A stretch of 15,466 nt of DNA from Acidobacteriota bacterium (GTDB taxonomy: Bacteria > Acidobacteriota > Vicinamibacteria > Vicinamibacterales > UBA8438): positions 1 to 15,466 of the forward strand of contig DTWD01000377.1 in NCBI GenBank assembly GCA_012963185.1, written 5' to 3'. Of this stretch, positions 1 through 7,473 are shown piece by piece. Numbering within the stretch: the first letter of the stretch is position 1; each line of letters opens with the position of its first letter. Below the pieces are notes generated by a model. The model was given only the letters and a program-made list of their open reading frames with translations. It was not told the origin of the DNA and ran no database searches. A program made the translations under genes and the position numbers.

Positions 1-713
1 CATGAATCTTCTTTCCCACAGCGAACGATAAATAATGTTGTTAACAGTACCTCTAGCGTCCGCTTGAAGCCAGACATAACGACGACGATATAGGCCGGGA
101 TGATGATGGCAATTAGTGCGCAGAACCGTCCGGTCATGGAACTGAGCGCCAGTTCGTCGAGGCCGGTAACTCCGGCGAGCGTAACGACAGGAATGCCTAG
201 TGATCCAAACGCAACGGGTGCAGTGTTCGCAAGGAGACAGATAAACGCCGCATAGAATGGCGAGAATCCAAGGCCAGTGAGCATGGCGGCTGCGACTGCA
301 ACGGGGGTGCCGAATCCGGCCGCTCCCTCGATGAATGCACCAAACGCGAAAGCGATCAATATTGCTTGCAAGCGTCGATCGTCGCTAAGCGAGCCAATGG
401 AGTCTTTGATGATTTCAAATTTTCCGGTAACAACCGTGACCCGGTAGAGAACCAGTGACGCAATGACGATCCACCCAATGGGAAAGAGTCCAAACGCCGC
501 ACCCATGACCATAGACATGCCGGCTTGAGGAACGGGCATGCCGTAAATTCCGACGGCCAAGACAACAGCGACCCCGAGTGCGCTCAGCCCTGCGACCCAA
601 CTGGGTTTTCGAATCACACCGAGCATGACAAACAAAATTACAAGGGGAATGGCAGCCACAACGGTCGAGGCGCCAAGACTTTCGGCAACGGGCGTATAGT
701 TTTGTTCCCACAT
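1..713 (-). CDS. lldP: L-lactate permease (LctP/LldP family), 3' end cut by window edge
   Basis: This is a partial gene: 237 codons are visible and the C-terminal half lies beyond the left edge. LctP transporters are inner-membrane proton symporters for L-lactate and glycolate. The translation is strongly hydrophobic with several membrane segments (about residues 18-34, 41-60, 69-90, 117-145, 152-180 and 198-213). It contains the family hallmark FIEGAAGFGTPVA at residues 127-139, followed by a Leu-Ala-Asn-Thr-Ala-Pro-Val-Ala-Phe-Gly-Ser run at 161-171, both diagnostic for LctP. The start is ATG at 713; no good Shine-Dalgarno precedes it. The gene lies 53 bases downstream of the stop of the beta-propeller gene on the same strand, so the two may be co-transcribed. 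The last ~14 visible residues (from about 224) turn charged where the family has another hydrophobic helix, so sequence right at the edge may be unreliable. The family call is firm; substrate preference is inferred. Confidence 0.9.
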   Translation of the reverse strand, partial: MWEQNYTPVAESLGASTVVAAIPLVILFVMLGVIRKPSWVAGLSALGVAVVLAVGIYGMPVPQAGMSMVMGAAFGLFPIGWIVIASLVLYRVTVVTGKFEIIKDSIGSLSDDRRLQAILIAFAFGAFIEGAAGFGTPVAVAAAMLTGLGFSPFYAAFICLLANTAPVAFGSLGIPVVTLAGVTGLDELALSSMTGRFCALIAIIIPAYIVVVMSGFKRTLEVLLTTLFIVRCGKEDS

Positions 714-766
714 AGTTCGGAGGAATGTATCACGCTTCGTGTGGGGCCGATCAGAATATTCCGACG

Positions 767-2008
767 TTACGGCGTTTCTTCGATTCGGTACAGATGGGAC
801 TCTGTGCGGATGTACAAGGCACTGCCGACAGCGGCCATCGAGGCGAGCATTGAACCGTCAAGTTGATTTCGTGTCAATACGTCAAATTCGGTGCCGGGTT
901 TGATGACCGTGGTGATGCCTTCTTCATTCTGGAAATAAATGTGTCCGTTGGCAAAGATCGGTGATGCCGAGTGGTTACCTCCGACACGTTCCTGCCAATG
1001 GACGTCACCTGTTAGGGCATTAATGCAGGTCGCGATTCCAAAATCTGATACGACGTACAGTTCGTTTCCTACGAGGATCGGCGACGGTGTCAGTGGCGCA
1101 CCGCGGTTCAGACGCCATTCGATATGTGAACGCGTAACGTCGCCTGAACCATCGACGCGGACCGCAAGAAGTGACGGTGTCTGAAAGCCTGTTGAGAGGT
1201 AGATCATGCCGTGCCCAAACACGGGGCGCGGGACGTTAGAAAACCCGTTTGGATAGCCGACGCTCCATAGTTCTTCGCCAGTGAGCGGGTCGTGTGCTGT
1301 GGTCCTGAACGCGGCGACACTGATGATCTGCGTGGTACTCCCTGTATCAATTAGAAGTGGGGTGGAATATGCCTGCGAAACTGGTTCTGTTCGGTTGGTT
1401 CGCCAGCGTTCGTTCCCCGTCTCACTGTCGATCGCGACCACGTAGGCAGTGTTATAGCCGTCGATACTTAGTACGAGGAGGTCCTCAAAAATGATGGGCG
1501 ACCCACCGTTTCCATGTTGCGAGATGTACGGGAATTGTGTCGACCAGAGAATTACTCCATCAAGAGAAACGGCGGCCGTCCCGTAAGCACCGAAATGAAC
1601 GTAAACCCGTTCATTACTGGGATCAATCACAGCGGTTGGAGACGCGAGGCTGTTCTTCGGATTTGGTGCGTCCGAGTCTTCAATCCTGAATACTTCACTG
1701 TCGACCAGCTGGCGTCCGGTATCCGTGTCATATGCCAGTAGGCGGAGCGAACTGCCTGTAGAGTCTTCGACCGATGTTGTGATCCAGAGGCGCCCGTCTG
1801 CGATCACGGGTGATGACCAGCCCCGTCCAGGCACCTCTGATTTCCAGGCAATATTTTCGGTTTCACTCCATTCGATAGGCGGATTGGTATCGGGAGCATG
1901 TCCTTGTCCTGTCGGGCCTCTGAATTCCCGCCAATCATCTGCAGTCAGCGGGATGGTGGTCGTGGTCACACACAAGGCAAGGATCAGTCCCCTAAGGCGC
2001 ATTCCCAT
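767..2008 (-). CDS. Secreted PQQ-like (BamB-type) beta-propeller repeat protein
   Basis: The product is about 413 residues. An N-terminal signal peptide (residues 1-23, Arg then a Leu/Ala/Val/Thr-rich core) precedes a mature start around TADDWREFRGP. This W-x-x-F-R-G-P opening is typical of exported PQQ-like propeller proteins common in Planctomycetes and Acidobacteria. Repeated blades end in patterns such as GEELWS, GNERWRT and GDVHWQE (A-x-x-G-x-x-x-W motif), as in BamB and PQQ_2 repeats. These repeats form a scaffold and do not prove PQQ binding; no dehydrogenase motifs or cytochrome domain are visible, so the role is unknown. The frame stays open upstream to 2209, but the extra 67 residues are not signal-like, so I chose ATG 2008 (ATG 2002 is a near-equal alternative). 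No clear Shine-Dalgarno is seen. It is divergent from the MBL hydrolase gene and upstream of the lactate permease on the same strand. Confidence 0.85.
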   Translation of the reverse strand: MGMRLRGLILALCVTTTTIPLTADDWREFRGPTGQGHAPDTNPPIEWSETENIAWKSEVPGRGWSSPVIADGRLWITTSVEDSTGSSLRLLAYDTDTGRQLVDSEVFRIEDSDAPNPKNSLASPTAVIDPSNERVYVHFGAYGTAAVSLDGVILWSTQFPYISQHGNGGSPIIFEDLLVLSIDGYNTAYVVAIDSETGNERWRTNRTEPVSQAYSTPLLIDTGSTTQIISVAAFRTTAHDPLTGEELWSVGYPNGFSNVPRPVFGHGMIYLSTGFQTPSLLAVRVDGSGDVTRSHIEWRLNRGAPLTPSPILVGNELYVVSDFGIATCINALTGDVHWQERVGGNHSASPIFANGHIYFQNEEGITTVIKPGTEFDVLTRNQLDGSMLASMAAVGSALYIRTESHLYRIEETP

Positions 2009-2050
2009 GCAGCCATTGTAGCTATACCTGCAAGTGAGCAAGCACCTCGC

Positions 2051-2056
2051 TATAAT
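2051..2056 (+). promoter_or_regulatory. Putative -10 box of the MBL/PQQ-dehydrogenase unit
   Basis: A perfect TATAAT lies in the divergent intergenic region (2009-2175). The best -35 at 17-bp spacing is CTGCAA (2028-2033), a weak match of 3 of 6 bases. Transcription from here would begin near 2063 and give a leader of about 110 nt before the GTG start at 2176. This is a pattern match only. Confidence 0.4.
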
Positions 2057-2114
2057 TCCGATGTTTAGGTGGCACTCTCTTGTGACATATTGTGCGCCTG
2101 AGCGATACGTGTTG

Positions 2115-2132
2115 AGCGGTGTTGAAACCGCT
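2115..2132 (+). repeat. Perfect inverted repeat AGCGGT-N6-ACCGCT in the leader
   Basis: Two perfect 6-bp arms (2115-2120 and 2127-2132) flank a six-base loop, between the TATAAT box and the ribosome binding site of the MBL gene. It could be an RNA hairpin in the leader or a small operator. There is no following T-run, so it is not an intrinsic terminator. Confidence 0.4.
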
Positions 2133-2162
2133 GGATTACAGTAGGGGTTATTGGCCTGATGC

Positions 2163-2170
2163 GGGAGGAG
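2163..2170 (+). promoter_or_regulatory. Ribosome binding site deciding the MBL-hydrolase start
   Basis: GGGAGGAG lies five bases before the GTG at 2176. It decides the start: the reading frame is open back to a GTG at 2119, but only the 2176 start combines a strong Shine-Dalgarno with an immediately following signal peptide. Confidence 0.75.
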
Positions 2171-2175
2171 CCGTT

Positions 2176-3045
2176 GTGCGAAGTAAGTTGAGAGCGGTAG
2201 TTGTGCCACTGCTGACCGTCCTAGTAACAGCGATGACCATTGTTGTAATCGGCCAGCAACCCGAATCGTTATCCGTGACGCCCGTTAAAGAGGGGTTGTA
2301 TTACATCAATGGCGTTGGCGGGAATGTCGGCGTTCGTGTAACGCCGATGGGTGTCATTTTGATCGACGACAAGTTTCCTCGGAATGTCGACGAGATTAAG
2401 GCGCGGGTGCGTGATCTTACGAATCAACCGATCCGGTACATCATTAATACTCATCACCACGGAGACCACGCGGGTGGCAATGTCGGGTTTGTTAACGATG
2501 TCGAGATCATTGCGCACGAAAATGCCCGGAAGAATATGGTGAGAGGAGAGCAAGAGGGACAGCCGCGTATTGTTTACACTGATCAGGCGGCGTTGCACCT
2601 GGGCGGTGTTGAGGTGAGAGCGCATCATCTTGGCCGCGGTCATACGAATGGGGATTCCGTTGTGTATTTTCCGGATCTTCAGACCATTCATACAGGTGAC
2701 CTGTTGCACGGGACGGCTCCATTTATTGATTATGCAAACGGTGGTAGTAGTCAAGCGTGGATTGCCACGCTCAATAGCATTCTTGAACTCGATTTCGACA
2801 CGGCCATTCCGGGTCATGGCGGCTTGATGACTCGTTCAGACGTCGAAGCGTTTCGAGATCAGTTTGTGGCGGTACGAGAGCGCATGCAGGAGCTTGTCGC
2901 GTCTGGGATGGAGAAAGATGAAGCATCGACACGAATTGTGACCGATGCGTTGAGTTGGACAAGAGCAGCTGACGGTTTGTTTATGCGACGGAGCATCCCG
3001 GGCTTCTATGATGAAATTGCCGCGGAAGAGAGTGACGTTCGGTGA
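2176..3045 (+). CDS. Secreted MBL-fold metallo-hydrolase
   Basis: The product is 289 residues starting at GTG 2176 behind a strong ribosome binding site. Residues 1-26 form a signal peptide or anchor (basic start, then a long Val/Leu/Ile core), so it should act in the periplasm. The metallo-beta-lactamase fold is shown by the zinc motif THHHGDHAGG (H93, H95, D97, H98), H156 in GRGHTNGD, D175 in HTGD and H214 in IPGHGG: the full set for a two-metal site. MBL enzymes hydrolyse esters, lactones, thioesters or beta-lactams; the substrate cannot be read here. Sequence style (VKEGLYYI, the HxHxDH motif, the IPGHG ending) fits a broad secreted MBL group rather than a classical resistance enzyme. Its TGA overlaps the GTG start of the PQQ dehydrogenase (GTGA), which implies translational coupling and a shared pathway. 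Confidence 0.92.
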   Translation: MRSKLRAVVVPLLTVLVTAMTIVVIGQQPESLSVTPVKEGLYYINGVGGNVGVRVTPMGVILIDDKFPRNVDEIKARVRDLTNQPIRYIINTHHHGDHAGGNVGFVNDVEIIAHENARKNMVRGEQEGQPRIVYTDQAALHLGGVEVRAHHLGRGHTNGDSVVYFPDLQTIHTGDLLHGTAPFIDYANGGSSQAWIATLNSILELDFDTAIPGHGGLMTRSDVEAFRDQFVAVRERMQELVASGMEKDEASTRIVTDALSWTRAADGLFMRRSIPGFYDEIAAEESDVR

Positions 3046-5057
3046 GTGCAAACACTTGTAGACGAGACAATGACCGTGTTCGAAGTGTGCTGATGTGTGG
3101 CTGTGCCGCGTTCAATGTTCTCTGTATGTCGTCATTGGTAGATGCGCAAACGACAGAGTGGCGTTCCTACGGGGCAGATGTCGAAGGGTCGAAGTACTCG
3201 CCCTTAGAACAGATTAACGCCGACAACTTTAGTGACCTAAAGATTGTGTGGCGCCAGTCTGTTCTTCCAGATGTCGTGCGGGGTGACCGAGAAGTGCGTG
3301 CGTCGGTTGCTGCCCAGAACACACCCTTAATGGCTGATGGACGGCTGTATATCAGTACGGGTCTCGGAACAGTCGCAGCTCTTGATGCAACTACTGGTGA
3401 AGTGCTGTGGCAGGATACGCCACCATCGCGAAATGGAGAGCCGTTCGAACGTGTTCGGCAAACGCGAGGCGTGGCCTATTGGGATGACCCGCAAAGTAAC
3501 GAGGCCCGTGTCATTGCCGTGGTCGGATCGTATCTTGTCGCTTTGAACGCTGAGACCGGTTCTAGGTATGTCGATTTTGGAGACGATGGTGAAGTCGACT
3601 TGCGGGAAGGGTATGACGACCGTGAGGTCGATACGTTTAGTTGGGGGTCCCCCCCCATTGTGGTGAATGGGGTTGTGATTATTGGGTCTGCGATGACGGA
3701 TGTGACGAATCCGACAATGCCGGCCATGAAAGAGATGCCGCCTGGGGACGTTCGTGGTTTTGATGCACGCACTGGTGAACAGTTGTGGAGTTTTCATACG
3801 GTACCGCGAGAAGGAGAACCGGGAAACGAGACATGGTTGACGGCACTTAACCAAGACCGTGCTTCATGGGAATACACTGGGAATACCAATATGTGGGCGT
3901 GGGCGAGTGCGGATGAAGAACTCGGTTATGTCTACATTCCATTGTCGACCCCAACCAATGATTATTACGGAGGGTACCGCCCCGGGGATAACTTGTTTGC
4001 GGAAGCGATTGTGTGTCTTGATGCACGAACCGGCCAACGAGTGTGGCACTTTCAGGCAGTGCATCATGGAATCTGGGACTACGATTTTCCGGCAGCGCCG
4101 AATGTGGTTGACATTGAGGTTGACGGACGAACTATTCAAGCGGTGGCTGCCGTTAGTAAACAGGCTTTTACCTATGTGTTTGACAGAGAGACTGGAGAGC
4201 CAGTCTGGCCCATTGAGGAACGTCCAGTTCCCACAGGGAATGTTCCGGGTGAGTGGTATGCACCAACGCAACCGTTTCCGTCCAAACCTCCACCGTTTGA
4301 TCAACAGGGGACGAGTGTTGATGACTTAATTAACTTTACGCCTGAACTTCGGCGTGAAGCTCTTGATATTTTTACGAACCACGTAACTGGGCCATTATTT
4401 ACACCACCATCGTTAATCGACAATGAGCTCGGTGGCACGCAGGGTACACTCCAAATGCCCGGTGTTGTTGGTGGGGCAGATTGGGGTGGAGCCGCGGTTG
4501 ATCCTGAACATGGCATCCTCTATGTCCCATCGGTTCATAGTGAGTCGGTAATTGGGATTGTTCCGTCCGAGCATCCTCGGTCGGACATGAATCTCGTACT
4601 GGACTCACTGACTCCTGTTGAAGGGCCACAAGAGTTACCTTTATTTAAACCCCCCTTCGGTCGATTGGTTGCGATCGATTTAAACCAGGGAGAAATCCTG
4701 TGGTCAGTTGCGAATGGCCGTGGGCCGACCGAGCATCCTGCTCTGAAAGGCTTGGATCTTCCAGATCTTGGGCAGCCCGGTCGAGTATCCCCATTGGTAA
4801 CGAAGACGCTTGTGATTCTCGGAGAAGGAGGGAATACAGGTGTTGTCGTACTGAAGCCTATCTGGGGTGGTGCCGGTGGGAAGATGCTTCGTGCCTACGA
4901 CAAAATGACTGGGGATGTGCTTGGTGAGGTCGCCTTGCCGGGCGGCACGACAGCAGCACCAATGACTTACATGGTTGACGGCCGGCAGTACATTGTTGTG
5001 ACGGTGGGTTGGGAAGACATGCCGAGTGAGTATATCGCGCTGGCTTTGCCGGAGTGA
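3042..5057 (+). CDS. PQQ-dependent dehydrogenase (membrane-GDH-like quinoprotein)
   Basis: The product is 671 residues. The start is GTG 3042, overlapping the preceding TGA by four bases. An N-terminal signal peptide probably ends near VDA-QTT (residue 35), followed by the typical first-blade opening W-R-S-Y-G-x-D-x-x-G-S-K-Y-S-P-L. Further quinoprotein signatures include W-G-S-P-P-I near residue 200, HHGIWDYDFP at 341-350, SKQAFTYVFDRETGEP soon after, GGADWGGAAVDP, and a C-terminal PMTY...GRQYIVV. In membrane glucose dehydrogenases the HHxxWDxD segment supplies the catalytic Asp and the following Lys contacts PQQ; both are present, by recall of the family rather than alignment. There is no membrane-helix domain like that of E. 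coli Gcd and no cytochrome c domain (no CxxCH), so a separate electron acceptor is needed. Substrate is unknown (sugar or alcohol). No PQQ synthesis genes are in the window. A GGGGG-T-CCCCCCCC tract lies within the frame. Confidence 0.9.
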   Translation: MSANTCRRDNDRVRSVLMCGCAAFNVLCMSSLVDAQTTEWRSYGADVEGSKYSPLEQINADNFSDLKIVWRQSVLPDVVRGDREVRASVAAQNTPLMADGRLYISTGLGTVAALDATTGEVLWQDTPPSRNGEPFERVRQTRGVAYWDDPQSNEARVIAVVGSYLVALNAETGSRYVDFGDDGEVDLREGYDDREVDTFSWGSPPIVVNGVVIIGSAMTDVTNPTMPAMKEMPPGDVRGFDARTGEQLWSFHTVPREGEPGNETWLTALNQDRASWEYTGNTNMWAWASADEELGYVYIPLSTPTNDYYGGYRPGDNLFAEAIVCLDARTGQRVWHFQAVHHGIWDYDFPAAPNVVDIEVDGRTIQAVAAVSKQAFTYVFDRETGEPVWPIEERPVPTGNVPGEWYAPTQPFPSKPPPFDQQGTSVDDLINFTPELRREALDIFTNHVTGPLFTPPSLIDNELGGTQGTLQMPGVVGGADWGGAAVDPEHGILYVPSVHSESVIGIVPSEHPRSDMNLVLDSLTPVEGPQELPLFKPPFGRLVAIDLNQGEILWSVANGRGPTEHPALKGLDLPDLGQPGRVSPLVTKTLVILGEGGNTGVVVLKPIWGGAGGKMLRAYDKMTGDVLGEVALPGGTTAAPMTYMVDGRQYIVVTVGWEDMPSEYIALALPE

Positions 5058-5061
5058 TTCC

Positions 5062-5235
5062 TTATTCCTTTGACTGCTTCTTCACGGTGAACCATCCGGC
5101 GACAAATATTGCAATCCCGACTCCGAAGATTCGAGGGCTTGGACCGAGTGGTCCGGCCGTGGCGACCGCGACCAATAGCAGCCACATTCCGAGTAATTGC
5201 AATGCGCGCCCCGTGTAGTAGATGAGAACCGTCAT
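5062..5235 (-). CDS. 57-residue two-helix membrane protein, coupled to rarA
   Basis: This small gene encodes MTVLIYYTGRALQLLGMWLL and onward, with two predicted membrane helices (about residues 9-28 and 35-50). They are separated by a short Gly/Pro loop (AGPLGPSPR) and followed by a basic tail (VKKQSKE). Its ATG overlaps the TGA of rarA (ATGA), which supports translation and gives the start; longer readings upstream in this frame are only shadows of rarA. I do not recognise a named family. The basic C-terminal tail suggests a cytoplasmic C-terminus. The gene ends four bases from the convergent PQQ-dehydrogenase stop, leaving no room for a separate terminator. Confidence 0.7.
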   Translation of the reverse strand: MTVLIYYTGRALQLLGMWLLLVAVATAGPLGPSPRIFGVGIAIFVAGWFTVKKQSKE

Positions 5236-6626
5236 TCGTGAGGTTCCTCTGAGCGGCAGCGTTTTTGTCGCTTTACTTCTTTCCAGGCACTGAGTCGTTT
5301 CGAGATGTTTTTTTCGTATCCCCGTGTGGTTGGTTGGTAATATTGACGGCCTTTGAGTGATGGCGGCAAGCAATCCATTCCAGTAATAGCATCTTTGTCA
5401 TTGTGCGCGTACTCATAGTTTTTTCCGTAGTCGAGTTGTTTCATGAGCTTGGTTGGCGCATTGCGTAAGTGCAGAGGTACCGGGTCTGCTACTTCCCGAT
5501 GCGCATCCCCCGCGGCCTTTGCGTACCCGAAGTAAACGGCGTTACTTTTTGGAGCCGTGGCCAGGTACGTAACGACCTGTGCTAGTGCAGTGTTTCCCTC
5601 TGGCATGCCAATGAAATGGACGGCGTCTTTGGCTGCGACGGCGATAGTCAATGCATGAGGGTCTGCATTTCCGATGTCTTCCGATGCAAATCGGATCAAT
5701 CGTCGGGCAATGTAGAGTGGGTCTTCGCCGGCTTCAACCATACGTGCGAGCCAATAGAGCCCGGCATCGGGGTCGCTGTTTCGTAATGATTTGTGCAGTG
5801 CAGAGATGAGGTTGTAGTGTTCCTCTCCGGATTTATCATAGAGAAGCGAGCGGCGTTGTAGCGCACGTGCGAGTACATTGTGGTCAATACATTTCGAAGA
5901 CGGACTGTCGCTACTTTCCGTTGCGCCGTGTCCCTTAGGCGTGGCAAGAGTCGCCGTAAGCTCAAGCAGATTCAGCGCCACACGCGCGTCACCATTCGCG
6001 TGTCTAGCAATAGTTGTTAACGCGTCGTCATCCGTGACGATTTCCTGGTCGCCGAGGCCTCGTATGGGATCAGTAAGCGCCCGTTGCAGCAGAGCAACAG
6101 TATCTTCAGGACAGAGTGGTTCAAGTACGAATACTTTGGAGCGCGACAAGAGCGCGGCGTTGACTTCAAAAGAAGGATTTTCGGTTGTGGCGCCAATTAG
6201 AATGATATCGCCGCCCTCAACGCGTGGCAGAAAGGCGTCCTGTTGCGCTTTATTAAAGCGATGTATTTCGTCAACAAAAACGATAGTACGTCGATTGAAT
6301 TGGTGCCGGGTTACTTCGGCTTCGGCCATGACGGCTTTGATTTCTTTGATTCCACATAAAACCGCGCTAAATGCAATGAAATGAGCATGACTTGTCGTCG
6401 CAATTAATCGAGCCAACGTAGTTTTACCAGTTCCTGGAGGGCCCCACAGGATGATCGATTGCAATGCATCCTGTTCGATCGCTTCTCGTAGCGGTTGGCC
6501 GCGATCTAATAATTCGTGTTGACCGACGAATTCGTCGAAGGTGCGTGGCCGCATTCGTTCAGCGAGAGGAGAACCATCAGTTAATGGTTCGGTGTCGTTG
6601 GGTTGGAAGAGTTGACCTTCTTTCAT
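5232..6626 (-). CDS. rarA: Replication-associated recombination protein A (RarA/MgsA AAA+ ATPase)
   Basis: The product is 464 residues, close to the usual ~450. RarA is a cytoplasmic AAA+ protein related to clamp loaders that acts at stalled replication forks together with SSB and RecA. The N-terminal region has PLAERMRPRTFDEFVGQ (residues 20-36). Walker A GPPGTGKT is at 62-69, Walker B VFVDEIHRF at 116-124 and the sensor segment GATTENPSF at 145-153, followed by the Arg-containing ALLSRSKVF. The C-terminal MgsA-type domain shows PDAGLYWLARMVEAGEDP, RRLIRFASEDIGNADP and the late GxxYxYxHxD-like segment. All motifs are intact. The start ATG 6626 overlaps the stop of the upstream methyltransferase (ATGA), and its own stop overlaps the next small gene in the same way, so the three genes form a coupled operon. 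Confidence 0.96.
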   Translation of the reverse strand: MKEGQLFQPNDTEPLTDGSPLAERMRPRTFDEFVGQHELLDRGQPLREAIEQDALQSIILWGPPGTGKTTLARLIATTSHAHFIAFSAVLCGIKEIKAVMAEAEVTRHQFNRRTIVFVDEIHRFNKAQQDAFLPRVEGGDIILIGATTENPSFEVNAALLSRSKVFVLEPLCPEDTVALLQRALTDPIRGLGDQEIVTDDDALTTIARHANGDARVALNLLELTATLATPKGHGATESSDSPSSKCIDHNVLARALQRRSLLYDKSGEEHYNLISALHKSLRNSDPDAGLYWLARMVEAGEDPLYIARRLIRFASEDIGNADPHALTIAVAAKDAVHFIGMPEGNTALAQVVTYLATAPKSNAVYFGYAKAAGDAHREVADPVPLHLRNAPTKLMKQLDYGKNYEYAHNDKDAITGMDCLPPSLKGRQYYQPTTRGYEKNISKRLSAWKEVKRQKRCRSEEPHE

Positions 6627-7429
6627 GTCATGTGCCGTTGTCGCCTTATTTCGTAGGCGATTATCGCTGTTGCGACGGCCACATTCAGCGATTCGATATT
6701 GCCGGACATTGGGATAGACAACGTAATGTCAACTTCCTGCTCGAGATCGGATCCAAGGCCTGAACCTTCGTTGCCGACAAGCAGAATGACACGGCGGTTT
6801 AAACTCGCGTCGTAGACTGAGGTCCCGTTGTGTGGCGATGTGGCAACGATAGTCCACCCTAGGTGTTTTGCCTGCCTGAGCGTCTCAAGAGTGTTATCGG
6901 TATCTGCAACTGGCAGTCGAAAAGTACATCCCATTGAGCCGCGCAGTGCTTTCCAGCCATATGGGTCCGCTGAACTATGGTCGACGATAATGCCTGCACT
7001 GCCTGCTGCGACAGCCGAGCGGATAATGGCTCCAAGGTTCCCGGGGTCTTGCACCGCGAGTGGCATGACGATGAAGCTGCTTGGCTCGCAGGAGATGATT
7101 TCTTCGGAGTCCACTGGCTTATAGGAACCTAGTGCAATAACTGTAGACGGTGATCGCAGTGGACTAACTGCTGCCATTATTCGTTCTGAACATGTAGCAA
7201 GGTTGGTTTTGTTCGAATCGAATTGTGTGCAGAGATGCTTCACATCTTGATCGTTTTTGAACGCTGTCGTAGAAACGAGTGCCGTGTCGATCGCAAGGCC
7301 GGATTCTTGCGCATTTGTCACTACTCGGAGTCCGTCTAATACGAGGTGTTTCCGAGTGGAACGTCGTTCGCGTCTCGCATTTCGAATGCGAGTGACTAAG
7401 ACGTTCTGACGAGATGTAATGCTCTTCAC
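6623..7429 (-). CDS. TrmH/SpoU-family RNA 2'-O-methyltransferase
   Basis: The product is 268 residues from GTG 7429. SpoU/TrmH enzymes transfer a methyl group from S-adenosylmethionine to a ribose 2'-OH in rRNA or tRNA through a knotted SPOUT fold. Residues 4-40 (ITSRQN..., then KHLVLDGLRVV) match the N-terminal substrate-binding region. The three SPOUT motifs are intact: QDPGNLGAIIRSA at 127-139 with its Asn and catalytic Arg, VILLVGNEGSGLG at 214-226, and IPMSGNIESLNVAVA at 239-253. The target base is not predictable; the layout resembles 23S rRNA methylases of the RlmB/TsnR type. The frame is open to 7483, but those residues run over the greA start region and are not family-like; the family usually begins within a few residues of ITSRQN. 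It heads the operon with rarA and is divergent from greA, with start codons only 44 bases apart. Confidence 0.88.
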   Translation of the reverse strand: MKSITSRQNVLVTRIRNARRERRSTRKHLVLDGLRVVTNAQESGLAIDTALVSTTAFKNDQDVKHLCTQFDSNKTNLATCSERIMAAVSPLRSPSTVIALGSYKPVDSEEIISCEPSSFIVMPLAVQDPGNLGAIIRSAVAAGSAGIIVDHSSADPYGWKALRGSMGCTFRLPVADTDNTLETLRQAKHLGWTIVATSPHNGTSVYDASLNRRVILLVGNEGSGLGSDLEQEVDITLSIPMSGNIESLNVAVATAIIAYEIRRQRHMT

Positions 7430-7453
7430 GCGTGCGGGCGAGCATACCAGATG

Positions 7454-7462
7454 TGCTACCCT
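7454..7462 (+). promoter_or_regulatory. Possible extended -10 promoter of greA
   Basis: TGCTACCCT (TG, one base, then TACCCT) lies 11 bases before the greA ATG. A similar TGGTACGAT lies in front of uvrB. No good -35 is present at 17 bp. Transcription would start very close to the start codon. The evidence is weak and rests only on pattern and position. Confidence 0.25.
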
Positions 7463-7473
7463 ACGAAGCTGAT

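Noticed and set aside
2009..2209. N-terminal extension of the beta-propeller protein up to 2209
   Set aside because: The extra 67 residues run across the divergent promoter region and the start of the MBL gene, and a good signal peptide begins only at the ATG near 2008.
3859..4329. Long alternative-frame reading frames on both strands across 3859-4329
   Set aside because: They lie wholly inside the PQQ dehydrogenase, whose own frame carries clear family motifs; the alternative translations are rich in Arg, Cys and Trp and have no recognisable domain.
7374..7392. Perfect 8-bp stem CTCGCATT-TCG-AATGCGAG as a terminator
   Set aside because: It is inside the 5' coding part of the methyltransferase gene and has no T-run on either strand. 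It may be chance from Arg-rich codons.
7381..7394. 14-base direct repeat TTCGAATGCGAGTG shared with 14902-14915
   Set aside because: One 14-base match in a 15-kb window is expected by chance at about this frequency, and the contexts are unrelated coding sequences.
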